Shown: piece after piece, positions 1 to 7,733 of the stretch
Layout of the letters: the number at the start of each line of letters is the position of its first letter
Numbering within the stretch: position 1 is the stretch's first letter
Assembly: GCF_030732985.1 (NCBI RefSeq)
Contig: NZ_JASHJX010000040.1
Span: forward strand, 1-43,778
Direction of reading: 5' to 3'
Length of the DNA: 43,778 nt
DNA from: Nioella sp. MMSF_3534
Lineage (GTDB): Bacteria > Pseudomonadota > Alphaproteobacteria > Rhodobacterales > Rhodobacteraceae
Position numbers and translations under genes: made by a program
Notes under the pieces: model-generated
Database searches by the model: none
Told to the model about the DNA's origin: nothing
The model's input: the letters and a program-made list of their open reading frames with translations, nothing else

Positions 1-89
1 CCGTCGCGCCGGGGCATGGTTGCTCCGGGGCGGCAAACCGAACCACACGAGAACGGCCCGCAGATGACGGGCAACCGAGGACGAGACAC

Positions 90-1418
90 ATGACCATCGA
101 CTATCTCAAGCGAGGCAAACCGGCGGATGAACGGGCCGAAGATGACGCCAAGACCCGCGCCGTGGTGGAGGCGACGCTCGCGGATATCGAAGAACGCGGG
201 GACGCGGCGGTGCGGGAGCTGTCCGAGAAGTTCGATGGCTATTCGCCTGCGAGCTACCGGCTGTCCGAGGCCGAGATCGCGGCGCTGATCGACGAACTGA
301 CTGACCGCGAACTGGCCGATATCAGGTTCGCCCAGGAACAGGTGGTCAAGTTTGCGCAGGCACAGCGCGACTCGATGCTGGATATCGAGGTGGAAACCCT
401 GCCCGGCGTCATTTTGGGTCACAAGAACATCCCCATGCAATCCGTGGGCTGTTACGTGCCCGGCGGCAAGTTCCCCATGGTGGCCTCGGCCCATATGTCG
501 GTGGCCACGGCATCGGTCGCGGGCGTGCCGCGCATCGTGGCCTGTACGCCGCCATGGCAGGGCAAGCCCAACCCCGCCGTCATTGCCGCCATGCATCTGG
601 GCGGCGCGCATGAGATCTACGTTCTGGGCGGTATCCAGGCCGTGGGGGCCATGGCGCTCGGCACCGAGACGATCGAACCCGTGCACATGCTGGTCGGACC
701 CGGAAATGCCTTCGTGGCCGAAGCCAAGCGCCAGCTTTACGGACGCGTCGGCATCGACCTATTCGCAGGCCCGACCGAAACCATGGTGATCGCCGACGAC
801 ACCGTGGATGGCGAGCTTTGCGCCACCGATCTGCTGGGGCAGGCTGAGCATGGCTACAACTCTCCCGCCGTGCTGGTCACGAACTCACGGAAACTGGCCG
901 AGGAGACCCTGTCCGAAATCGACCGGATCCTGACCATCCTGCCCACGGCAGATACCGCGCGCACCAGTTGGGAAGACTATGGCGAGGTGATCCTCTGCGA
1001 CAGCTATGACGAGATGCTGGCCGTGGCCGATGACATCGCATCGGAGCATGTGCAGGTGATGACCGACCGCGATGACTGGTTCCTGGAGAACATGACCTGC
1101 TACGGCGCGCTCTTCCTCGGGGCGCGGACGAATGTGGCCAATGGCGACAAGGTGATCGGCACAAACCACACGCTGCCCACCAAGAAGGCCGGGCGCTATA
1201 CCGGCGGGCTCTGGGTCGGCAAGTTCCTGAAAACCCACAGCTACCAGAAGGTGCTGACCGATGAGGCCGCGACCATGATCGGCGAATATGGCAGCCGCCT
1301 GTGCATGCTGGAGGGCTTCGTGGGCCATGCCGAGCAATGCAACATCCGCGTGCGTCGCTATGGCGGGGTCAATGTGCCCTATGGCGAAGGCGCGCCCCAC
1401 CGGGAAGCGGCGGAATGA
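90..1418 (+). CDS. Histidinol-dehydrogenase-family NAD-dependent alcohol dehydrogenase (HisD/HpsN-like paralogue)
   Basis: A 442-residue HisD-fold protein of normal family length. The zinc and catalytic positions are visible: Gln251 and His254 in GQAEHG, the Glu319-His320 pair in ASEH, Asp353 and His360 in the GD...GTNH stretch, and His413 near the C-terminus. HisD enzymes oxidise a primary alcohol to a carboxylate in two NAD-dependent steps. The gene sits far from the other his genes of the window (21161-24428) and heads a catabolic cluster with an SDR and a LacI regulator, so a true histidine-biosynthetic role is unlikely. HpsN, the sulfopropanediol 3-dehydrogenase, is the best-known catabolic relative, but hpsO, hpsP and a TRAP transporter are not seen here. 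The start ATG has GAGGACGAG just upstream. Family call is firm; substrate is unknown. Confidence 0.85.
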   Translation: MTIDYLKRGKPADERAEDDAKTRAVVEATLADIEERGDAAVRELSEKFDGYSPASYRLSEAEIAALIDELTDRELADIRFAQEQVVKFAQAQRDSMLDIEVETLPGVILGHKNIPMQSVGCYVPGGKFPMVASAHMSVATASVAGVPRIVACTPPWQGKPNPAVIAAMHLGGAHEIYVLGGIQAVGAMALGTETIEPVHMLVGPGNAFVAEAKRQLYGRVGIDLFAGPTETMVIADDTVDGELCATDLLGQAEHGYNSPAVLVTNSRKLAEETLSEIDRILTILPTADTARTSWEDYGEVILCDSYDEMLAVADDIASEHVQVMTDRDDWFLENMTCYGALFLGARTNVANGDKVIGTNHTLPTKKAGRYTGGLWVGKFLKTHSYQKVLTDEAATMIGEYGSRLCMLEGFVGHAEQCNIRVRRYGGVNVPYGEGAPHREAAE

Positions 1419-1431
1419 GCGGAGCGCGGGC

Positions 1432-1523
1432 AAGGCGCTTCGAAGCGCCTTCAAAAAGCGGTTTCGAAACCGCTTCCCACGCGATTTGCAAATCGCGTCT
1501 TTCATGGCCCTTCGAAGGGCCAT
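1432..1523. repeat. Four consecutive 20-bp perfect palindromes
   Basis: Between the HisD-like gene and the next gene lie four perfect palindromes of exactly 20 bp: 1432-1451 (arm AAGGCGCTTC), 1456-1475 (arm AAGCGGTTTC), 1479-1498 (arm ACGCGATTTG) and 1504-1523 (arm ATGGCCCTTC). Spacers are 4, 3 and 5 nt, giving centre-to-centre distances of 24, 23 and 25 bp. Three share a TTCGAA core and one has TTGCAA. The arms differ, so this is not a copied unit but a string of different palindromes of one design. In RNA each could fold as a hairpin with a 4-nt loop. It may belong to a dispersed intergenic repeat family, may end or protect the upstream mRNA, or may bind a protein. Confidence 0.93.
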
Positions 1524-1550
1524 CCTCCGCCTGTGTCAACCGGGCGCGCC

Positions 1551-2594
1551 ATGACTGACCGCAGCGCCAGTATCAAGGCCGCGATTGCCCCGCTTCGGGC
1601 GGCCATGGCGGATTTCGCGGAGGCTCCGGTGCGGAAGGCTCTGGCGGGGATCGCGCCGGACGTGGCCGTTCGGTTGTGCCACCCGTTCGGCGACCTGTCA
1701 GGCGCTCAGGCACTCTATGACACCGCCTATGCGCCGCTGCTGGCCGCCATGCCCGACCTCGAACGCCGCGACATGATCGTCATGGCGGGCACCACGCCCG
1801 AGGGGCAGGACTGGGTCGGCTGCATGGGCAATTACATGGGCACGTTCCGCGCGCCCTTCCTCGATATTCCCCCCACGGGCCATCTGGCCCATATGCGCTA
1901 TCACGAGTTCTTTCGGCTGGAAAACGGTCAGATCACCGAGATGCAGGCGATCTGGGACATTCCCGAATTGATGATGCAGGCAAACGCCTGGCCCATGGCG
2001 CCGCAGCTTGGGGCCTTCCTCTGCACACCTGCACCCATGTCGGGCGACGGGCTGGCCATAGAGGGCGACGGGCAGGCGGCCATGGATCACGTCATCGCCA
2101 TGCTGACGGATCTCTGCAAGTTCCCGGGCAACCCGGATCCGGGCGTCATGCAGCTTCACCGGTACTGGCACCCCAAAATGAACTGGTACGGCCCCGCCGG
2201 CATCGGCACCGCACGCGGCATCGCGGGCTTCCGCACCTGGCATCAGGGCCCGTTCCTGCGCGGCATGCCCGACCGCAAGCTCGACGCCATGGGCGATCTC
2301 ATGTCCCACTGGGTGGGCGAGGGCGACTATGTCTGCGAAACCGGGTGGCCCAATATGCGGCTGACGCTGTCGGGCGATGGCTGGATGGGGATTGCGCCCT
2401 CCGACAGGGAAATCCTGCTGCGCAGTCTTGATTTCTGGCGGCTGGAGGGCGGGCTCATCCGTGAAAACTGGGTCCTTGTGGACATTCTCGACGCCTACCG
2501 GCAGCTTGGGGTGGATGTGCTTGGGCGCATGCGGGAATTCAACAAGGCCCGCGTTCCCGGCACCATCCCCGAACCGGATTGGAGAGACGCATGA
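1551..2594 (+). CDS. Double NTF2/SnoaL-like domain protein
   Basis: A 347-residue protein that reads as two NTF2-like (SnoaL/ester cyclase) domains, roughly residues 30-145 and 175-335. Each half shows the usual pattern of helices followed by strands ending in a hydrophobic, Trp-rich segment. Members of this fold are small cone-shaped enzymes (cyclases, isomerases, dehydratases) or binding proteins, and catalytic residues vary too much to name here. ATG at 1551 is preferred over an in-frame GTG at 1533. The stop overlaps the next start as ATGA at 2591-2594, so it is translationally coupled to the SDR gene. A second two-domain protein of the same type lies at 4371. Specific function unknown. 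Confidence 0.75.
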   Translation: MTDRSASIKAAIAPLRAAMADFAEAPVRKALAGIAPDVAVRLCHPFGDLSGAQALYDTAYAPLLAAMPDLERRDMIVMAGTTPEGQDWVGCMGNYMGTFRAPFLDIPPTGHLAHMRYHEFFRLENGQITEMQAIWDIPELMMQANAWPMAPQLGAFLCTPAPMSGDGLAIEGDGQAAMDHVIAMLTDLCKFPGNPDPGVMQLHRYWHPKMNWYGPAGIGTARGIAGFRTWHQGPFLRGMPDRKLDAMGDLMSHWVGEGDYVCETGWPNMRLTLSGDGWMGIAPSDREILLRSLDFWRLEGGLIRENWVLVDILDAYRQLGVDVLGRMREFNKARVPGTIPEPDWRDA

Positions 2595-3355
2595 CCCTGC
2601 CCCGCACCCCCTCGTTCCGCCTCGACGGCAAACGCGCTCTGGTCACGGGCGCCTCTTCCGGCATCGGGCTGGCGGCCGCCGTGGCACTGGCCGAGGCCGG
2701 GGCGCATGTGGTTCTGGCAGCGCGCTCCGCCGACAAGCTCGGCGCGGCGGTGGCGGCCATGCAGGCCGAAGGCATGAGCGCCGAGGCGCTGGTCCTCGAT
2801 GTCTCCGACGTGGCCGCAACCGAGGATGCCGTCGCGCGGGCGGAACCCTTCGATGTGCTGGTCAACTCCGCAGGGGTTGCGCGCCATTCCCCGGCGCTTG
2901 ACACGACCGAGGGCGATTTCGACCTGGCCATGGGGCTCAATCTGCGCGGGGCCTATTTCCTGACGCGCGCCGTGGCGGAGCGGCTGATCGGCAGCGGGCG
3001 GCCCGGATCGCTGATCAACATTTCCAGCCAGATGGCGCATGTGGGGGGCATCGACCGCGCGGTCTATTGCGCGAGCAAACATGCGGTCGAGGGCTTTACC
3101 AAGGCGATGGCGATCGAATGGGGCCCGCGCCAGATCCGCGTCAATACGATCTGTCCCACCTTCATCCTGACGCCGCTGACGCAATCCACCTTCGACAATC
3201 CGGAACGCGCGGCCTGGATCAGGGAGAAGATCAAACTGGGCCGTCCGGGCGAGGTCGAGGATATCATGGGCGCGGTGGTGTTCCTGGCCTCCGACGCCTC
3301 GGCGCTTGTCACGGGCACGGCGCTGATGGTGGACGGGGGGTGGACGGCAGACTGA
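2591..3355 (+). CDS. SDR-family NAD(P)-dependent oxidoreductase
   Basis: A 254-residue classical short-chain dehydrogenase/reductase. The nucleotide motif TGASSGIG is at residues 19-26, the NSAG structural motif near 92-95, the catalytic Ser at 145/146, and the YCASK motif gives Tyr159 and Lys163. Classical SDRs interconvert a secondary alcohol and a ketone with NAD(P). The ATG overlaps the upstream stop (ATGA), which fixes this start over an in-frame TTG 12 nt earlier, and the stop overlaps the next start by one base. In this cluster it probably oxidises a hydroxyl of the pathway substrate or an intermediate. The substrate cannot be inferred. Confidence 0.9.
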   Translation: MTLPRTPSFRLDGKRALVTGASSGIGLAAAVALAEAGAHVVLAARSADKLGAAVAAMQAEGMSAEALVLDVSDVAATEDAVARAEPFDVLVNSAGVARHSPALDTTEGDFDLAMGLNLRGAYFLTRAVAERLIGSGRPGSLINISSQMAHVGGIDRAVYCASKHAVEGFTKAMAIEWGPRQIRVNTICPTFILTPLTQSTFDNPERAAWIREKIKLGRPGEVEDIMGAVVFLASDASALVTGTALMVDGGWTAD

Positions 3356-4374
3356 TGGCAGAGAAAGTCACATCCCTTCAGGTCGCAGAACGCGCGGGCG
3401 TCAGCCAAAGCGCCGTCAGCCGCGTCTTCACCCCCGGCGCGTCGGTCTCGGCGAAAACGGCGGAAAAGGTGCGCAAGGCGGCGCGCGAACTGGGCTACCG
3501 CCCCAACATCCTTGCCCGCGCCATGATCACCGGGCGTAGCCGCATCATCGGGCTGGTGGTGGCCTATCTGGAAAACCACTTCTACCCGGAAGTGCTGGAG
3601 AAGCTGTCGAACGCGTTGCAGGCGCAGGGCTATCACGTGCTGATCTTCATGGCCTCCAACACCGCCGACAATATCGACAGCGTGATGGATGAGATCCTCG
3701 ATTACCAGGTTGACGGCATCATCCTCGCCTCGGTCGCCATGTCCTCGGACCTGACGCAGCGCTGTGAGGCGGCAGGCGTTCCGGTGGTGCTGTTCAACCG
3801 TTTGCAGGATGACGAAACGCTGTCCGGTGTCGCCTCCGACAACGTGGCGGGCGGGCGCAAGCTGGCCGAGTTCCTCGTTGCGGGCGGTCACCGCAAGATC
3901 GCCCATATCGCGGGATGGGAGGGGGCCTCCACGCAGCGCGACCGCGAAAAGGGGTTCCTTGAGGGGCTGACGGCCGCGGGCCTCTCGCTTCATTCGCGGG
4001 CCGTCGGCAATTTCCACACCGATCAGGCGCAGGCTGCCGCGCGGCAGCTATTCGACACAGAGGATCGCCCCGACGCCGTCTTTGTCGCCAACGATCACAT
4101 GGCCTTCGCGGTGATGGATGTGCTGCGCTACGAGCTTGGCCTTGGCATCCCCGCCGATGTCTCCGTCGTCGGCTATGACGATGTCATCATCTCCGCCTGG
4201 CCCAGCTATAACCTGACCACCGTGCGCCAGCCCGCCAACCGGATGGTGGAGGAAACCGTGCGCACCATGCTGGCCCGTATCGACACGCCCAACATGCCCG
4301 CCCGCCGGGTGGCCATCGACGGCCCGCTCATCATTCGCGGCTCGGCCCGCATTCCCCAAGGATGGACCTCATGA
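3355..4374 (+). CDS. LacI-family transcriptional regulator of the catabolic cluster
   Basis: A 339-residue LacI/GalR regulator. The N-terminal helix-turn-helix covers about residues 6-28 (VAERAGVSQSAVSRVF), followed by a hinge helix (residues 45-60, including PNILARAMITGRS) and a periplasmic-binding-protein-like effector domain ending in the usual SVVGYDD segment. The ATG overlaps the SDR stop by one base (TGATG), so the regulator is inside the operon rather than at its edge. LacI proteins generally sense a small sugar-like or polyol-like ligand and repress their own cluster, which hints at a hydroxylated substrate. No convincing operator was found in the part of the upstream region that is inside the window. 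Confidence 0.92.
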   Translation: MAEKVTSLQVAERAGVSQSAVSRVFTPGASVSAKTAEKVRKAARELGYRPNILARAMITGRSRIIGLVVAYLENHFYPEVLEKLSNALQAQGYHVLIFMASNTADNIDSVMDEILDYQVDGIILASVAMSSDLTQRCEAAGVPVVLFNRLQDDETLSGVASDNVAGGRKLAEFLVAGGHRKIAHIAGWEGASTQRDREKGFLEGLTAAGLSLHSRAVGNFHTDQAQAAARQLFDTEDRPDAVFVANDHMAFAVMDVLRYELGLGIPADVSVVGYDDVIISAWPSYNLTTVRQPANRMVEETVRTMLARIDTPNMPARRVAIDGPLIIRGSARIPQGWTS

Positions 4375-5348
4375 AAGGGTTTGACCCCAAATTCGCCGAT
4401 TTCCCCGATTACATCCTCGGCATCACGCGCGAGATCTGGGAAGATCGCGGCATCGCCACGCTGCACGACTACTACGCGCCCGATATCGTGGTGCGCAGCC
4501 CCGGTTCCGTCGTCATCGGCAACCAGGGCGTCATCGGCGCGACCATGGCGACACTGGCGGAGTTTCCCGACCGGCAGTTGCTGGGAGAGGATGTGATCTG
4601 GTCCGGCACGCCGGAGGAGGGGATGCTGTCTTCGCACCGCATTCTGTCCACCGCCACCCATGCCTGCGACGGGGTCTACGGCAAGGCCACGGGCACAAAG
4701 CTCACCTACCGGATCATCGCGGATTGCCACGCGATCGCGAACCAGATCAACGATGAATGGCTGATCCGCGATCAGGGCGCAATCGTGCGCCAGATGGGCT
4801 GGACGCCCAGGAAATACGCCCGCGCGCTGATCAAATCCGAGGGCGGGCCGGAAAAGGCCGTGCGCCCGCTGACCCCCGCCAATGACGTGTCCGGCCCCTA
4901 CAAGGGTCGGGGCAATGACAATGAATGGGGCCAGCGCTATGCCGACATCCTGACCCGGATCATGGGCGCCGACATGGCCGCGATCCCGCGCGAATACGAC
5001 CGCGCAGTGCAGACCGAGTATCCCGGCGGCGTGACCGGACATTCCTGGGGCTCGGTTGATGGCTTCTGGATGGGCCTGCGCGCGGCCCTGCCCGATGCAA
5101 CCTTCACCATCGACCACCAGATCGGGCGGGACGACCCCCTGATGCCGCCCCGCGCCGCGATCCGCTGGTCACTGCATGGGCGTCACGAAGGCTGGGGCTG
5201 TTTCGGCAAACCCACGGGGGCCGAGATCTACCTTCTTGGCATCACCCACGCGGAGTTTGGCCCGCGCGGCATCCGCCGCGAATACACGCTCTTCGATGAA
5301 ACCGCGATCTGGAAACAGATCCTCCTGCATAGCGGGGCCGCCGAATGA
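4371..5348 (+). CDS. Second double NTF2/SnoaL-like domain protein (ester-cyclase-like)
   Basis: A 325-residue protein made of two NTF2-like domains, about residues 14-150 and 180-320. The N-terminal part carries the ester-cyclase-like pattern of an early helix, a YYAPDIVVRSP strand and an IGNQGVI segment; the C-terminal part has GRHEGWGCFGKPTG followed by EYTLFDE. ATG at 4371 overlaps the LacI stop as ATGA and has AAGGA 8 nt upstream; an alternative ATG at 4362 has no well-placed ribosome site. It is the second two-domain NTF2 protein of the cluster and is clearly diverged from the one at 1551. Role unknown, possibly isomerisation, dehydration or ring opening of a pathway intermediate. Confidence 0.78.
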   Translation: MKGFDPKFADFPDYILGITREIWEDRGIATLHDYYAPDIVVRSPGSVVIGNQGVIGATMATLAEFPDRQLLGEDVIWSGTPEEGMLSSHRILSTATHACDGVYGKATGTKLTYRIIADCHAIANQINDEWLIRDQGAIVRQMGWTPRKYARALIKSEGGPEKAVRPLTPANDVSGPYKGRGNDNEWGQRYADILTRIMGADMAAIPREYDRAVQTEYPGGVTGHSWGSVDGFWMGLRAALPDATFTIDHQIGRDDPLMPPRAAIRWSLHGRHEGWGCFGKPTGAEIYLLGITHAEFGPRGIRREYTLFDETAIWKQILLHSGAAE

Positions 5349-5446
5349 CAGGGCTGCGCCCCACCCTGGCGCTTACGCGCCGCCACGGCTTCCTCGCCAG
5401 CCGACGCGCACGGCGGCTGAACCTGCGACCACCGGGAACGGGCTGA
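5345..5446 (+). other. Possible 33-codon small ORF coupled to the upstream gene
   Basis: An ATG at 5345 overlaps the stop of the NTF2 protein as ATGA and opens a 33-codon, Arg-rich frame ending with TGA at 5444-5446, inside a GGGCTG/CAGCCC hairpin (5440-5455). ATGA coupling is how several genes of this cluster are joined, but the peptide resembles nothing known and could be chance in high-GC DNA. The 140-bp gap also holds a GGCGC/GCGCC hairpin at 5368-5381. Confidence 0.2.
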
Positions 5447-5488
5447 CACCAGCCCAACCCAACCCGCAGTTTCACAAAGGATAGCACA

Positions 5489-6457
5489 ATGACCCCGCAA
5501 GAGATGGAAGCCCGCATCGTCCGTTATGGCGACCTCCAACCCTGCAAGACCGCCTTCATCGACGCCCATACGCCCGGCAGCGACCAGAAGGAAAACTTCA
5601 CCATCATCGGCGGCGGCGTCAGCGAAAGCCCCGATCAGCACGTCCACATCTCGATCCCGCATGGTTTCAACATCGGCGCGGCGGGCCAGCCCCCCAAATG
5701 CCGCAACTCGCTGCACGATCACCGCACGGCAGAGGCGTTCTTCGTCCTCTCCGGCCGCTGGCGCTTCTTCTGGGGGCGCTATGGAACGGCGGGTGAAGTG
5801 ACGCTGGAAGAGGGTGACATCTTCAACATTCCCACCGGCGTGTTCCGGGGGTTCGAGAATATCGGTACCGATTACGGAATGATCATGGCCATCCTCGGCG
5901 GCGACGATGCCGGCGGCGGCGTGATGTGGGCGCCGCAGGTGATCGAGGATGCCGCCGATCACGGGCTGGTGCTGGCAGAAACCGGCAAGCTCTATGACAC
6001 CAAGCAGGGCGAGGCGCTGCCAAAGGGCGTGGCCCCCATGCCGCTCATGTCCGCCGAAGAGCTTGCCAAGCGGGGGGAACCCAGCACGGCAGAGGTCCTG
6101 CCCAACCACGTCGCCCGCTACTGGGACATGGTGGCGCTGGCCGACAAAACGCCCTGCAAGGTGATCGGTGAATCCGGCCTGTTGCGCGACAAACCCGGCT
6201 TCGAGGTCGATTTCATCACCCGCGCCTCCGCCACGGATGCCAAGCACAGCCATGACAAGCCCTCCGTCCTGATGCCGGTCAAAGGCCACTGGCGGGTGGA
6301 CTGGGACGGCGGCAGCGCCACGCTTGCCCCCGGCGACACGATGAGCGTTCCCGAAGGCTTGGCCCATAGCGCGGTGCCGTCGATGACCGGTGAAGCCGCA
6401 ATGTACCACATCGTCGCCACGGGCGACCCCGCCGGGCTGACCTGGCAGGGCAAATGA
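5489..6457 (+). CDS. Bicupin protein with two incomplete metal sites
   Basis: A 322-residue protein with two cupin domains, about residues 60-140 and 230-315, a layout like gentisate-type dioxygenases. The first has HxH-x3-E-x6-G (His76, His78, Glu82) but Arg120 where motif 2 normally has its His. The second has His253, His255 and His293 but Ser259 where motif 1 normally has Glu. The sites therefore read as 2-His-1-Glu and 3-His, each with a different ligand lost. Cupins of this kind bind Fe, Mn or Ni and may be dioxygenases, isomerases or lyases. Its ribosome site is AAAGGATAG. A strong terminator follows, so this is probably the last gene of the first transcript. Substrate unknown. Confidence 0.8.
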   Translation: MTPQEMEARIVRYGDLQPCKTAFIDAHTPGSDQKENFTIIGGGVSESPDQHVHISIPHGFNIGAAGQPPKCRNSLHDHRTAEAFFVLSGRWRFFWGRYGTAGEVTLEEGDIFNIPTGVFRGFENIGTDYGMIMAILGGDDAGGGVMWAPQVIEDAADHGLVLAETGKLYDTKQGEALPKGVAPMPLMSAEELAKRGEPSTAEVLPNHVARYWDMVALADKTPCKVIGESGLLRDKPGFEVDFITRASATDAKHSHDKPSVLMPVKGHWRVDWDGGSATLAPGDTMSVPEGLAHSAVPSMTGEAAMYHIVATGDPAGLTWQGK

Positions 6458-6466
6458 CGATCCGAG

Positions 6467-6495
6467 GGGTGGCCCCACGGCGGGGCCGCCCTTTT
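6467..6495 (+). terminator. Rho-independent terminator after the bicupin gene
   Basis: A 9-bp stem (6468-6476 with 6482-6490, one G-T pair) with a 5-nt loop, followed by CTTTT. It separates the upstream cluster from the transferase-hydrolase-lyase unit. Confidence 0.75.
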
Positions 6496-6529
6496 CCCCG
6501 TCCTTCCCGCGAGACGCCGTTTTGTCTGC

Positions 6530-6580
6530 ACGGGGGGTGTACGGGGGGTGTACAGGGGGTGTACGCATGGCACCCCCCTG
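6530..6580 (+). promoter_or_regulatory. Three 11-bp G-rich tandem repeats and a complementary C-rich arm
   Basis: Units ACGGGGGGTGT at 6530-6540 and 6541-6551 and ACAGGGGGTGT at 6552-6562 repeat with an 11-bp period, about one helical turn. CACCCCCCTG at 6571-6580 is complementary to the repeat core and can pair with any unit; the closest pairing gives a hairpin with about 9 pairs and a 9-nt loop. It ends 25 nt before the ATG at 6606, so it could be a multi-site operator or a leader RNA with alternative folds. Confidence 0.6.
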
Positions 6581-6605
6581 TTTTCGACAGGGAGGAGAGA
6601 CATAA

Positions 6606-7733
6606 ATGACCCGAATTCTGACGACCCATGTGGGCAGTCTTCCCCGCACGCAGGAGGTGGTGGATTTCATCTTCGCCCGCGAACGGGAAGAGCCTTTTGA
6701 CGCCGCCGCCTTTGATGCCTGCATGACGGCGGCTGTCTCAGAAACCGTGAAAAAACAAAGGGATGCAGGGATTGATATCGTCTCGGACGGCGAGACGTCG
6801 AAGATCTCCTACGCGACTTACGTAAAAGACCGCTACACTGGCTTCTCCGGCGACAGCCCCCGCAACGCGCCCGCCGATCTCAAGATGTTTCCCAGCTTTC
6901 TCAAGCGGTTAGCGGATGACGGTGGCACCCCGCAATACGCCCGCCCCATGTGCACCGGAGAGGTGCGGTCGAAAGGGCAGGGCGAGCTGGAAAAGGACAT
7001 CGCCAATCTGAAGGCCGCGATGGCCGAACACGGGGTGTCTCGCGGTTTCATGAACGCCGCCAGCCCCGGTGTTATCTCCCTGTTTTTACAGAATGATTTC
7101 TACAAGACACGAGAGGCCTACCTGGCCGCGCTGGCTGATGCGATGAAGGCGGAGTACGAAACCATCGTGGCCGCCGGACTCGATCTGCAACTCGATTGCC
7201 CCGATTTGGCGCTCTCCCGTCACATGTTGTTTACCGATTTGTCGGATACTGAGTTCCTGAAGGTCGCCAACATGCATGTGGAGGCGCTCAATCACGCCCT
7301 TCAGGATGTGCCGCAGGGTCGCGTAAGGGTCCATATTTGCTGGGGAAATTACGAAGGGCCCCATTGCTGCGACATCCCAATGGCCAAGATGTTCGACACG
7401 CTCATGTCGACCAAATCGCGCTATGTGCTGTTCGAGACGTCGAACCCCCGCCACGGCCATGAATGGACCGTGTTCCGCGACCGCAAGGCAGATATCCCGG
7501 ACGACAAGGTGCTGGTCCCCGGCGTGGTCGATACAACGACCAATTTCGTGGAGCATCCGGAGCTTGTTTCTCAGCGAATCCAACGGTTTACCGACATTGT
7601 CGGCGCGGATCGCGTAATCGCGGGCAGCGATTGCGGCTTCGGCACCTTCGCCGGTTTCGGCGCCGTCGATCCCGAGATTGCCTATGCCAAGCTGAAAGCC
7701 CTCTCCGACGGTGCGGCGCTGGCAAGCCAATGA
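6606..7733 (+). CDS. Core-MetE/UROD-like zinc methyl- or alkyltransferase
   Basis: A 375-residue protein matching only the catalytic half of cobalamin-independent methionine synthase. Zinc ligands are in place: His243 and Cys245 in VHICWG, Glu277 in LFETSN and Cys343 in GSDCGF; the N-terminal THVGSLPR motif is also typical. The family includes short MetE-like methyltransferases and epoxyalkane:coenzyme M transferase, all of which activate a thiol on zinc. Full MetE is about 750 residues, so this is not a standard methionine synthase. The ribosome site is GGGAGGAGAG and the stop overlaps the next start as ATGA. In a catabolic cluster a demethylating or dealkylating step is the simplest reading; this is inference. 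Confidence 0.8.
   Translation: MTRILTTHVGSLPRTQEVVDFIFAREREEPFDAAAFDACMTAAVSETVKKQRDAGIDIVSDGETSKISYATYVKDRYTGFSGDSPRNAPADLKMFPSFLKRLADDGGTPQYARPMCTGEVRSKGQGELEKDIANLKAAMAEHGVSRGFMNAASPGVISLFLQNDFYKTREAYLAALADAMKAEYETIVAAGLDLQLDCPDLALSRHMLFTDLSDTEFLKVANMHVEALNHALQDVPQGRVRVHICWGNYEGPHCCDIPMAKMFDTLMSTKSRYVLFETSNPRHGHEWTVFRDRKADIPDDKVLVPGVVDTTTNFVEHPELVSQRIQRFTDIVGADRVIAGSDCGFGTFAGFGAVDPEIAYAKLKALSDGAALASQ

Noticed and set aside
90-1418. Identification as biosynthetic hisD or as hpsN by name
   Set aside because: Catabolic neighbours argue against histidine synthesis, and hpsO, hpsP and hpsKLM are missing, so neither symbol is justified.
6530-6562. Three 11-bp repeats as a CRISPR or VNTR
   Set aside because: Units are too short, there are no spacers and no cas genes; position before a start codon fits regulation better.
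5228-6724. Long minus-strand open frame opposite the bicupin
   Set aside because: No domain recognised and the opposite strand codes for clear cupin motifs.
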